Assembly (NCBI RefSeq): GCF_002366715.1
Contig: NZ_DFBS01000029.1
Span: forward strand, 1 to 15,589
Length of the DNA stretch: 15,589 nucleotides
From: Halomonas sp. UBA3074
GTDB lineage: Bacteria; Pseudomonadota; Gammaproteobacteria; Pseudomonadales; Halomonadaceae
Direction of reading: 5' to 3'
Part shown: piece after piece, positions 6,686 to 12,777 of the stretch
Layout: every line of letters starts with the position of its first letter
How positions within the stretch are numbered: position 1 is the stretch's first letter
Translations under genes and position numbers: made by a program
The notes under the pieces: model-generated
Seen by the model: only the letters and a program-made list of their open reading frames with translations
Told to the model about the DNA's origin: nothing
Databases searched by the model: none

Positions 6686-7588
6686 TCAAGCTGCCGCGGT
6701 TGCTGCAGTTGAGTCTTCTTCTCCGTCGATCAAACCGCACTGTTGTGCCATTTGCTCGATGAAGTTGACCGCCTTCTGCGCATCAGCCAGAGCACGGTCG
6801 ATCTCTTTGGCCTGGTCACCTTTGAGCCGTGAAGCCCATCCAGTGAGGTAGGACGCCGAGTTTTCGGGGGTAGCAGGGAGACCAAAGCGCATGGCTGCAA
6901 GCCAGGCGCCAGCTTCTGCCACTACTTCCTCTCGAGCGCGATCGCTCTTGTCCCGGTTGAGGCGCGAGGGAGCACCAGTAGCATGGATCAGCTCATGCAG
7001 GCCGGTGGCCGCAATTTCACTAACCTCATGGAACTGTTCAGGACGGGGCAGGCGTATGCCATCCGTAGAGGGCCTGTAGTAGGCCTTGTCACCGCCCCAG
7101 CTTAAAGGGATGCCCGATGCTTCAATCAGCCGTGCAACGAACTGCACGGGCTCAGGTTGAGCTTCTAAGACAGGTGGCTTTGCAGCCTCTGTCAATGGGT
7201 CCGCCAGCTGCTCCTCGTTAAACACATAAAAGATACGGTTCACGGGGATGATTTTCTCCTCCGTTGTGCCGTTCTCCTTCTTCTCGCGCTTTTTGTGGAA
7301 TTTCCAAAATTCCACGGGAGTGGCCTTTTCGCCCTTGCGGGGGTGAGTGCAGAGATCCTTCGCTTGCTTGAAAGTCACCCAGGCAGGGCTGGTGTAGCCG
7401 TTTTTATCTGAAGCAATCCAGAGACTGATGATATTTGACCAGCCAGTGTAAGAACGCCCTGAAGAGGCGTTATAGGGCTGGCTCACATCTTTGTCGCCTG
7501 GTTTCCAAGGCTTCTGCCAGGGGGCTGTGCCTTCCATCAAACCTTGTATGAGTGCTTCGCGGATACCATCGATTGCACGTTTGCTCAT
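6686..7588 (-). CDS. ardC: ArdC-like antirestriction protein with zinc-metallopeptidase domain
   Basis: A 300-residue protein of the ArdC type. The N-terminal ssDNA-binding domain (about 1-125) carries APWQKPW, GRSYTGWSNI, WVTFKQAK and the RIFYVFNEEQ strand. The C-terminal zincin-like domain (about 145-285) has GLHELIHATG with zinc ligands His198 and His202 and catalytic Glu199, and a third acidic ligand probably in EEVVAEAGAWL (220-230). ArdC proteins are made by conjugative plasmids and protect incoming DNA from host restriction. ATG at 7588 is preceded by GAGAGGAGA. It is transcribed divergently from the radC-like gene, with which it shares a mirror-image leader, and ends at a strong terminator. 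Confidence 0.88.
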   Translation of the reverse strand: MSKRAIDGIREALIQGLMEGTAPWQKPWKPGDKDVSQPYNASSGRSYTGWSNIISLWIASDKNGYTSPAWVTFKQAKDLCTHPRKGEKATPVEFWKFHKKREKKENGTTEEKIIPVNRIFYVFNEEQLADPLTEAAKPPVLEAQPEPVQFVARLIEASGIPLSWGGDKAYYRPSTDGIRLPRPEQFHEVSEIAATGLHELIHATGAPSRLNRDKSDRAREEVVAEAGAWLAAMRFGLPATPENSASYLTGWASRLKGDQAKEIDRALADAQKAVNFIEQMAQQCGLIDGEEDSTAATAAA

Positions 7589-7594
7589 GATCTA

Positions 7595-7720
7595 TCTCCT
7601 CTCTCATTCCTGCAGTAGTGCAGGTCTCAAGAAGGGATAGGGCGCTAGGTGACAGCCGGTGGGGGGTCAGTGCTTCCCCTAACTCTAATCGAGACCCGGC
7701 AGCGGGAATGAGAGAGGAGA
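7595..7720. promoter_or_regulatory. Mirror-image divergent promoter/leader of ardC and radC-like genes
   Basis: A perfect 16-bp inverted repeat, TCTCCTCTCTCATTCC at 7595-7610 and its reverse complement at 7705-7720, gives both divergent genes the same ribosome binding site and leader. The symmetry continues imperfectly inwards: GGTCTC at 7623-7628 matches GAGACC at 7691-7696, with CTGC/GCAG motifs between. The roughly 60-base core (7629-7690) must hold the two promoters or a shared one; no clean -35/-10 pair was identified. Confidence 0.6.
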
Positions 7721-7722
7721 GA

Positions 7723-8280
7723 ATGATGAAGCACACCAACCAGTTGGATATGTTCGCAGTTAGTGAGGCGGCCAAAGTTTATAGTTTCCCTGGAAAGGGA
7801 ACCGTAGAGACCGCAGAGCAGCGTAAAGAGAGTGAAGATGCTGTTATCTCAGAGGCACTGAACATCATCGAAGCACGGTTCTATGGTCAGCTTGAGAGTG
7901 AGGGTGCAAAGATAACGGCTCCTTGGATAGCGGTTGATTATCTGACGCTCAAGTATGCGGAACTGCCTTACGAAGTGTTCTCAGTGACGTGGCTGAACTC
8001 GCAACATCAAGTCATCAAGCATGAGGAGCTTTTTAGAGGCACCGTGGATAAGGCGGCTGTCTATCCTAGGGAAGTGGTTAGAAGTGCGATTGAAACGAAT
8101 GCTTCCGCCGTATTGTTGTGTCACAACCATCCTAGCGGTAGTCCTCAAGAGAGTGATGCTGATCGTCAGATTACGAAGAAGCTACAAGAGGCTTTGGATG
8201 TGATCGACGTAAAGGTGATAGACCACATTATTGTGGCTGGCACCGAGCATGTCAGCTTTGCAGAGAGGGGGCTGATATAA
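7723..8280 (+). CDS. radC: RadC-like JAB/MPN domain protein, plasmid type
   Basis: A 185-residue RadC family protein. ATG at 7723 (or the next codon, 7726) is chosen because GAGAGGAGA lies just ahead; the open frame further upstream is inside the control region. The JAMM/JAB metal site is complete: Glu101 or Glu102 in HEELFRG, then CHNHPSGSPQESDAD with His134, His136, Ser144 and Asp147. RadC-family proteins are often called DNA repair proteins, but their biochemical role is unsettled; short versions are frequent on plasmids and islands next to antirestriction genes. The usual helix-hairpin-helix N-terminus is reduced. Residues 7-11 read QLDMF, like a sliding-clamp-binding peptide. It ends at a strong terminator. 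Confidence 0.85.
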   Translation: MMKHTNQLDMFAVSEAAKVYSFPGKGTVETAEQRKESEDAVISEALNIIEARFYGQLESEGAKITAPWIAVDYLTLKYAELPYEVFSVTWLNSQHQVIKHEELFRGTVDKAAVYPREVVRSAIETNASAVLLCHNHPSGSPQESDADRQITKKLQEALDVIDVKVIDHIIVAGTEHVSFAERGLI

Positions 8281-8283
8281 CTT

Positions 8284-8339
8284 CAACGGTTATGCCGTTT
8301 TCATGGCCTCACCAGCATTCCAGCTGGTGAGGCTTTTTT
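8284..8339 (+). terminator. Terminator of radC-like gene
   Basis: A perfect 11-bp stem GCCTCACCAGC (8306-8316) with GCTGGTGAGGC (8323-8333), six-base loop, is followed by six T (8334-8339). A smaller hairpin AACGG-TTATG-CCGTT then TTTT precedes it at 8284-8300. It insulates the origin from radC transcription. Confidence 0.9.
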
Positions 8340-8439
8340 ATGGGCTATCCTTTAATTGTTAAACCTGCTGTGATGTTGATACTGCTCTTCTAACGGCCCA
8401 CAAAGAAACTCGGTGGCTTGGGGGGTGTTAGGAAAGGCT

Positions 8440-8489
8440 GGTTAATATAAAAAGGTTAAAGGGTTAAGGCTGGGTTAAAACAGGGTTAC
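8440..8489 (+). repeat. GGTTAA direct-repeat cluster at origin edge
   Basis: GGTTAA occurs at 8440, 8454, 8462 and 8473, and GGTTAC at 8484; the last three are spaced 11 bp apart, about one helical turn. The run lies in a locally A/T-rich stretch at the left edge of the iteron region. It resembles repeated motifs of a strand-opening region or a protein-binding array, but its role is inferred. Confidence 0.5.
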
Positions 8490-8544
8490 GAGCGAGTAAA
8501 GAAGCATCAAACCACTGAAAAGTATGCATTATCTTTCAAAAACC

Positions 8545-8607
8545 GATGCAACGTCCCCACCGCTTGCTATGCAACATTCCCACCGCTTGCTGTGCAACAT
8601 CCCCACC
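8545..8607 (+). repeat. Iterons, tandem triplet (23-bp period)
   Basis: Three 17-bp repeats lie at 8545-8561 (GATGCAACGTCCCCACC), 8568-8584 (TATGCAACATTCCCACC) and 8591-8607 (TGTGCAACATCCCCACC). The starts are 23 bp apart and the linkers (GCTTGC) are identical. The near-helical phasing puts bound initiator molecules on about the same face of the DNA. Confidence 0.9.
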
Positions 8608-8651
8608 TGGGGCTCAAAGTTATCCTCCTGATGTCCACAGAAAACGTCTTT

Positions 8652-8660
8652 TTGTCCACA
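8652..8660 (+). promoter_or_regulatory. DnaA-box-like site
   Basis: TTGTCCACA differs from the consensus TTATCCACA at one position and lies between two iterons. Confidence 0.45.
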
Positions 8661-8683
8661 TTTTGGCTCATTTAGGCACCATC

Positions 8684-8850
8684 TGTGCAACATTCCCACC
8701 TGCAAGATTTAAGGCATGATAGGTTGACAGGATCGATTCGATTCGCTCTGCATCTCCTGTGCAATATACCCACCTACTATAGAGGGCTAAATTGCTGGTC
8801 AGAAAATAACCTGTGCAGTATCCCCACCGAAACGATGCAACATTCCCACC
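8684..8850 (+). repeat. Iterons, middle group
   Basis: Four same-orientation copies: 8684-8700 (exact consensus TGTGCAACATTCCCACC), 8758-8774 (TGTGCAATATACCCACC), 8812-8828 (TGTGCAGTATCCCCACC) and 8834-8850 (GATGCAACATTCCCACC). The last two are 22 bp apart; the others are spaced irregularly. They lead directly into the DnaA-box cluster. Confidence 0.88.
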
Positions 8851-8863
8851 TATAAAACGCTAC

Positions 8864-8898
8864 TTTTCCACAGGCTTACCCACAGTAAATGTGGATAC
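8864..8898. promoter_or_regulatory. Cluster of three DnaA-box-like sites
   Basis: TTTTCCACA (8864-8872) and TTACCCACA (8876-8884) on the plus strand and GTATCCACA on the minus strand (8898-8890) each differ from TTATCCACA at one position. The cluster is followed at 8901-8912 by the perfect palindrome TGATAGCTATCA. Clustered DnaA sites next to iterons fit host DnaA recruitment to the origin. Confidence 0.7.
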
Positions 8899-9066
8899 GT
8901 TGATAGCTATCAGAGCACTTTTATACCGTTATCATTTGAAGCTGCTTAATATAGTGCCTTACCTTCTTTGTTGTCAAATTGTTACTGATCGACAATCCCC
9001 TGCCAGGGAGGAATGACACTTTTGAGCACGCTGGCCGTGCTTTAAAGACCTGTCGCGGGGGCTGAT

Positions 9067-9083
9067 GGTGCAACGTTCCCACC
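9067..9083 (+). repeat. Iteron, isolated copy
   Basis: GGTGCAACGTTCCCACC, two mismatches from consensus, in the same orientation as the others and roughly 130-220 bp from its neighbours. Confidence 0.8.
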
Positions 9084-9183
9084 TACGTTCTGTGAGCTAC
9101 ACTCTTGAATGCCTACTGTGATAGCAGTCTGCTTACAAGGGTGACTGGACGTTGGCTACGGTCATTGGCGCGGTGATTAAGGA

Positions 9184-9274
9184 GGTCTGGAAGCATCTAT
9201 CTGTGCAACATTCCCCCTATTGAGCAAGGTGATCGAGAGGGTCTGGAATCGGCTATCTGTGCAACATTCCCCCC
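9184..9274 (+). repeat. Variant iteron pair inside a 56-bp-spaced longer direct repeat
   Basis: Iterons at 9202-9218 and 9258-9274 end in CCCCCT and CCCCCC instead of CCCACC. Each is preceded by GGTCTGGAA (9184-9192 and 9240-9248) and by CTATC directly before the iteron, so a unit of about 35 bp is repeated with a 56-bp period. This looks like a local duplication and may be a second-class binding site. Confidence 0.8.
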
Positions 9275-9469
9275 AATGATGGCACACGCTTGGACTGCAA
9301 TGCGCGCCTCAATGGTTCCTGCAGCACAGCCCGTTAATTACGATCCTGGCTGGCTGGGGTTTGAAGGGCGACGAGTTGCCCGTGTGTACATTATCCCCCT
9401 AAGCAGTAAAGGCCATCTAAATGCATTCAATGATCCAGACTTCACAAAAGGAAATAAGATAATATTATT

Positions 9470-10501
9470 TTAAAGTGATGTTTCGCTAATAGTATGTAAG
9501 TCTTTCTTTAACCGTATTGAGTTACTTTTGTAATTTGCTCTTTTAACAGTTTTGACAAATTTATCTGTAGGAAAGATTGTGTAGTAAATATCAACAAGTT
9601 TTTTCCCTTCCGTTATTCTCTTCGCTTTATAACTAGCTATAACCTCATGCTCAACGAGTACGTCTAGGGCAATTTTCATAGCCCGAACATTACTGCCCAT
9701 GCGATCAGAAAGCCCGCGAGGGCTACCTGACAGGTAAGGAATAAGACGAGGCGTATAGGGATCGTTGGCTGATGCCTGGCTCCAGTAGTGACTCATTCGC
9801 TTATGCATGTACCGGGCAAGAGGGCTCTTAATCGACATCGAAGTGCTATAGTCATATAAACGGAAAGTTTGTTTAAGAATGCTCTCAGTTACTAAAGGGT
9901 TAAACTGTACATAGCATTTAGTATCGCCTTCACGCATCTGAATATCTTTTCGCGTGGTTAGGCCGACCATAGGAAAAAAGCTTGAGGAAATAACAGTTTC
10001 ATTATCATTGGTGACCGTTTCAAGCTGTGCGCCACGGCATACAAGTATCGCCTCCTTTATCTCGCTGAGTTTGAACTCATGTTTGTTCCGGCGTAACTCA
10101 GCACGCAACTCGTAGAAAGTAAAAAGAACACCAACTTTACCATCGATCATGACGCTTCCGCCATTAACAGCCAGTTTTCTTAAAGCGTCTTCTATAATCT
10201 CTTCACGCTCACCAGGATAAACTAGCTCATGTTTGCCTTTACTATTCTCGATAATAGCTGGCTTAACTTTAACCTTTATAACGCGGTCGCCTATACGGCA
10301 CTCGCGCTCTCTTACCGCGCTGTTAAGGTCTGTGAATCGACGACGCTTCTCCAGAGAATATTTAGGCAATGCATCGTAAATGTCGATGCTATTACTATAA
10401 TTTCTGTCCCGGCTATCGCTCAGGCTGAATAGGTCAAGCTGAGGCGGCTTATTAACCGCAACTGCTTGTATGTCCTTGTCTTTATTGCTATCGCTGGCCA
10501 T
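9470..10501 (-). CDS. Plasmid replication initiation protein
   Basis: A 343-residue initiator. Residues 21-25 are QLDLF, matching the QL(S/D)LF clamp-binding peptide known from TrfA. IYDALPKYSLEKRRR follows, then a globular part with YPGEREEIIEDALRKLA, a charged helical stretch, FNPLVTESI and KSPLARYMHKRMSHYWSQAS, and a basic C-terminus. The two halves probably form winged-helix DNA-binding domains that bind iterons as monomers and melt the origin with DnaA; this is inferred from overall resemblance to RepA-type initiators and from the adjacent iterons. The start is supported by AGAGG seven bases before ATG. It is co-transcribed with the upstream MvaT-like gene, 33 bases away. Base composition is more A/T-rich than that of the copper genes. 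Confidence 0.85.
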   Translation of the reverse strand: MASDSNKDKDIQAVAVNKPPQLDLFSLSDSRDRNYSNSIDIYDALPKYSLEKRRRFTDLNSAVRERECRIGDRVIKVKVKPAIIENSKGKHELVYPGEREEIIEDALRKLAVNGGSVMIDGKVGVLFTFYELRAELRRNKHEFKLSEIKEAILVCRGAQLETVTNDNETVISSSFFPMVGLTTRKDIQMREGDTKCYVQFNPLVTESILKQTFRLYDYSTSMSIKSPLARYMHKRMSHYWSQASANDPYTPRLIPYLSGSPRGLSDRMGSNVRAMKIALDVLVEHEVIASYKAKRITEGKKLVDIYYTIFPTDKFVKTVKRANYKSNSIRLKKDLHTISETSL

Positions 10502-10534
10502 ATCTAACCTCTGTCAGCCTACAGTAATAACCTG

Positions 10535-10891
10535 CTATTTCTCTTCGACAAGCCAAGAATCAACGACCTCGGCACCGTACTGATCCTTCCAAGCCCTCAG
10601 GGTTTTATGATTGCCACCTCTTGTTTCGACAATCTCCCTTTCATAAGGATTGCGATATTCCTTTATCATTCGCTTCTTACGTATAGCCGGAGACTCGCTG
10701 ACGCTTTTTTCAGTATTAACCAATTTAATAACGTCCAGGGCCGATTCATTATAATCAGCCATTAACGTTTTTAAGCGGTTAAAAAAAGCACTTTCACGCT
10801 TGAAATCTTCTCGATTCTCAAACGATATAAGTTGTTCTCGAAGAGACTTCGATTGCTCCTGCAGCTGTTGGTATTCACGCAATATAGGCAT
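10535..10891 (-). CDS. MvaT-like H-NS-family nucleoid silencer, plasmid encoded
   Basis: A 118-residue protein. The N-terminal part (1-60) is a charged coiled coil for oligomerisation. The C-terminal 72-118 holds the MvaT/MvaU DNA-binding fold: KEYRNPYEREIVETRGGNHKTLRAWK with Arg91-Gly-Gly-Asn94 as the AT-pincer, then Trp101 and Trp113. Family members coat A/T-rich foreign DNA and silence it. ATG at 10891 is chosen over GTG at 10930 because the best promoter would start transcription near 10924, downstream of that GTG, and because the usual MvaT N-terminus begins a few residues before such a coiled coil. The gene sits just upstream of the initiator in one operon, so it may control replication genes or hide the plasmid from host regulation. 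Confidence 0.82.
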   Translation of the reverse strand: MPILREYQQLQEQSKSLREQLISFENREDFKRESAFFNRLKTLMADYNESALDVIKLVNTEKSVSESPAIRKKRMIKEYRNPYEREIVETRGGNHKTLRAWKDQYGAEVVDSWLVEEK

Positions 10892-10918
10892 GTGTTTCCA
10901 GACAAGGCAATGTGAAAG

Positions 10919-10978
10919 TGTGCAAAGCACATTTTGTAGCTAACTCGGCTGTATGTCAACGATATGAGACCGTTGGCA
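10919..10978 (-). promoter_or_regulatory. Promoter and operators of the mvaT-like/rep operon
   Basis: On the minus strand TTGACA (10959-10954) and CAAAAT (10936-10931) are 17 bp apart. An inverted repeat TGTGC-AAA-GCACA (10919-10931) overlaps the -10 edge and start point; its arms match the first five bases of the iteron. A second imperfect repeat, TGTCAACG (10954-10961) with CGTTGGCA (10971-10978), overlaps the -35. Both are good operator candidates. Confidence 0.55.
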
Positions 10979-11047
10979 GTGGTCTAAAAGCTAGCGCAAA
11001 AATATCTCTCCAAGGATGTGTTTTTCCATTAAAAAATACCCTTATTT

Positions 11048-11093
11048 CGCAAAATCTACGGGTGATGGCCCTGCCAAAAGCCTAGATTTTGCG
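11048..11093. repeat. 11-bp perfect inverted repeat, 24-base spacer
   Basis: CGCAAAATCTA at 11048-11058 and its exact reverse complement TAGATTTTGCG at 11083-11093. The A/T-rich arms with a G/C-rich spacer differ from a terminator, as no T-run follows. Confidence 0.7.
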
Positions 11094-11179
11094 TACAGGC
11101 TTTCAGGAAATGGCTTTTACCTTGAGAAATAGAATATAGAACAATAACTTAGGGTGATATTTTCCGTTTTTGAGTGATC

Positions 11180-11191
11180 CTGTGTACACAG
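11180..11191. repeat. 12-bp perfect palindrome CTGTGTACACAG
   Basis: A perfect dyad without spacer, the form of a dimeric repressor operator. No known regulator can be assigned from sequence. Confidence 0.6.
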
Positions 11192-11220
11192 TTAAAAAGG
11201 CCGTAGTGCTGGCGCTTAGG

Positions 11221-11260
11221 TTCTCTACTTATTAAAATAGTTATTTAAGAAAGTAGAGAA
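11221..11260. repeat. 10-bp perfect inverted repeat with A/T-rich 20-base spacer
   Basis: TTCTCTACTT at 11221-11230 and AAGTAGAGAA at 11251-11260. The spacer is nearly all A/T and itself partly symmetrical (TTAAAATA / TTATTTAA). It could be an operator or a recombinase core site with arms around a central region. Confidence 0.65.
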
Positions 11261-11450
11261 GGGCAGCGAACCCGAGTAGGCTGTATCAGAGTCACATGAA
11301 TAAGGCTGTGCTGAATGACTTGGAAGGCAATCTACAAAATTGCGGTAGTTACTTCATATGCTCAGATGGTCGTCAATAGCATTGCAGCTGATTTAGGTGG
11401 TCTTCACATATTGGTGCCAGGACGCTGCCCAGTCTGAAGCCAGGCACTAA

Positions 11451-11462
11451 CCCTGATCAGGG
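11451..11462. promoter_or_regulatory. 12-bp palindrome CCCTGATCAGGG upstream of recombinase operon
   Basis: A perfect palindrome ending 30 bases before the ATG of the 107-aa gene, between its expected promoter and ribosome binding site. The position suggests an operator or an element in the mRNA leader. Confidence 0.5.
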
Positions 11463-11492
11463 GGAAAATCACAACCAAAAGGGAGCAATTGG

Positions 11493-11816
11493 ATGTTTGA
11501 TCACTTGATTATGCCACCCCGCGCAGGATATGCGGTCATCACTACCAACGATTTCATGGTCATTGTCCGTGATACGGGCGATATTGTTAGTGTCCTAGAG
11601 GACGCCGATGCAGTTCTTGAGCACTTGAGCTTAACGATCCCGGGCGGGCTGCGTCGCAAGCGAGTCTATGTCGAGTCCGCACCAAGCGCATCAGATTTTT
11701 ACGAGGTGATGCATGAAAGCGGGGATTTGCTCGATATTGTTATGTGCTCTGCAGACCAGGCTGATTATTTGCAGCAACACATTGCCAGCTTAGAGGGGGG
11801 CCCCGGAAATGGCTGA
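11493..11816 (+). CDS. Uncharacterised 107-aa protein, first gene of recombinase operon
   Basis: A soluble, acidic 107-residue protein with no signal peptide or membrane segment. GGGAG eight bases ahead of ATG supports the start. It reads as alternating beta strands and helices (YAVITTNDFMVIVRDTGDIV, then LRRKRVYVESA, then DIVMCSADQADYLQQHI). No family is recognised. Its last eight bases overlap the start of the tyrosine recombinase, which argues for translational coupling and a related job, for example a directionality or accessory factor; that is inference only. Its size would also fit an antitoxin-like or regulatory protein. Confidence 0.7.
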   Translation: MFDHLIMPPRAGYAVITTNDFMVIVRDTGDIVSVLEDADAVLEHLSLTIPGGLRRKRVYVESAPSASDFYEVMHESGDLLDIVMCSADQADYLQQHIASLEGGPGNG

Positions 11817-12765
11817 TTCACTAGCGATGATTCCTTATAACGTCACTGGGGGCCTTGCTGAAGCATCGAATTCTTTGACAGAGGCCAAGGGAAACCCCGC
11901 GCTCTCTTACCTTATGGGGCTTGGCTCCCGCCGTAGCCGGGTCACGATGCGATCTCACCTCCAGCAAGTTGCCTACCTTAGCGGCGGTCATGACATTAAG
12001 AGTTGTCCGTGGCATATGATCCGGCGCGAACATGTGCGCTCAATCATCGAGATGATGAGTGAACTGGGCAAGGCTCCATCCACTATTAATACTGCATTGT
12101 CTGCTATGAAAGGTGTGGCGCGTGAGGCTTGGGTTGCGGGTCGCATGGATAGTGAGAGCCACCATCAGATCAGCGATCTCAAGTCTGTCAGGGGCTCAAG
12201 GTTGCCGAAGGGCGTACACCTTGATGATGTAGCTATCCAAGCCCTTTGTTCCGCATGCGAAACAGACGAGACCCCCAAAGGGGAGAGAGATGCCGTGTTA
12301 CTCCACTTACTGGTCAACACGGGGCTGCGTCGATCGGAGAGTGTATCCATAGACATCGAGATGATTGACCGCGGCCGGCAGTCGATCAGGATTCTGGGCA
12401 AAGGTAACAAGGAACGCCTCGTCTTTCTGCCCAATGAAACGTTCCTGAAAGTCATGGCATGGCAATCCCGGTTGGGGCGGGATGTCGGGCCTCTTTTCCC
12501 TAGAGTGCGCCGACATGGTGTGATTACTGATCTTCGTATTACTGACCAAGCTGTGTACTTCATCATAAAAGAAAGGGCCGTTCAGGCGGGCATTAAGGAG
12601 TGCGCGCCTCACGATTTTCGCCGCACCTTCGCTACGAATATGCTAGATCGAGGTGTCGACGTTCTCACGGTGCAATACGCTCTAGGCCATACCAACCTAG
12701 TCACCACACAACGCTATGACCGAAGTGCGGAAAGGCGCCTGGAGGAGGCGATGAAAAGAATATGA
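11809..12765 (+). CDS. Tyrosine recombinase (XerC/D-like integrase), intact
   Basis: A 318-residue tyrosine recombinase of typical length. The N-terminal SAM-like core-binding domain (about 30-125) includes RSRVTMRSHL and PSTINTALSAMKGVAREAW. The catalytic domain (about 135-315) has all active-site residues: Arg174 in NTGLRRSE, Lys198 in GKGNKER, His268 and Arg271 in APHDFRRTFAT, His294 in LGHTN and nucleophile Tyr303 in TTQRYDRS. It should cut and rejoin DNA at a specific pair of sites: plasmid dimer resolution, cassette integration or inversion are all possible. It is embedded in an operon with three other genes, which is unusual for a simple resolvase. No paired att sites were found by eye. 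Confidence 0.9.
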   Translation: MADSLAMIPYNVTGGLAEASNSLTEAKGNPALSYLMGLGSRRSRVTMRSHLQQVAYLSGGHDIKSCPWHMIRREHVRSIIEMMSELGKAPSTINTALSAMKGVAREAWVAGRMDSESHHQISDLKSVRGSRLPKGVHLDDVAIQALCSACETDETPKGERDAVLLHLLVNTGLRRSESVSIDIEMIDRGRQSIRILGKGNKERLVFLPNETFLKVMAWQSRLGRDVGPLFPRVRRHGVITDLRITDQAVYFIIKERAVQAGIKECAPHDFRRTFATNMLDRGVDVLTVQYALGHTNLVTTQRYDRSAERRLEEAMKRI

Positions 12766-12777
12766 AACAACAGAGCA

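Larger units (their letters stand above)
8420..9275. other. Iteron-type plasmid replication origin (oriV)
   Basis: This stretch between the radC-like gene and the initiator gene has no convincing coding sequence. It contains a GGTTAA repeat cluster (8440-8489), ten direct 17-bp iterons (8545-9274), several DnaA-box-like sites (8652-8660 and 8864-8898), a 12-bp palindrome TGATAGCTATCA (8901-8912) and a small hairpin AGCACG-CTGGC-CGTGCT (9025-9041). This combination, with a replication initiator next door, is the standard plan of an iteron-controlled origin. The opening region is not certain; the AT-rich stretch with GGTTAA repeats or the segment 8912-8960 are candidates. Confidence 0.85.
10979..11492. 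other. Non-coding region with several palindromes
   Basis: No coding sequence is supported here. The stretch is A/T-rich in its left half and holds four separate inverted repeats: 11048-11058 with 11083-11093; 11180-11191; 11221-11230 with 11251-11260; and 11451-11462. It separates the divergent rep operon and recombinase operon and probably holds the promoter of the latter; it could also hold a recombination or partition site. Confidence 0.5.

Noticed and set aside
8813..9016. Plus-strand 67-codon open frame inside the origin
   Set aside because: Begins in an iteron and crosses DnaA boxes; no ribosome binding site or recognisable protein.
8545..9274. Repeats considered as a CRISPR array
   Set aside because: Repeats are only 17 bp, spacing varies from 22 to over 200 bp, linkers are partly identical, and a replication initiator lies adjacent; iterons explain them.
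9276..9473. Plus-strand 65-codon open frame between origin and rep
   Set aside because: No ribosome binding site, and its start follows directly on an iteron; could be a remnant but cannot be supported.
10891..10930. GTG at 10930 as start of the MvaT-like protein
   Set aside because: It lies upstream of the predicted transcription start, and the extra 13 residues are unlike the family N-terminus; ATG at 10891 fits better.
11180..11191. CTGTGTACACAG as a LexA (SOS) box
   Set aside because: The LexA consensus needs CTGT and ACAG separated by eight bases; here the gap is four.
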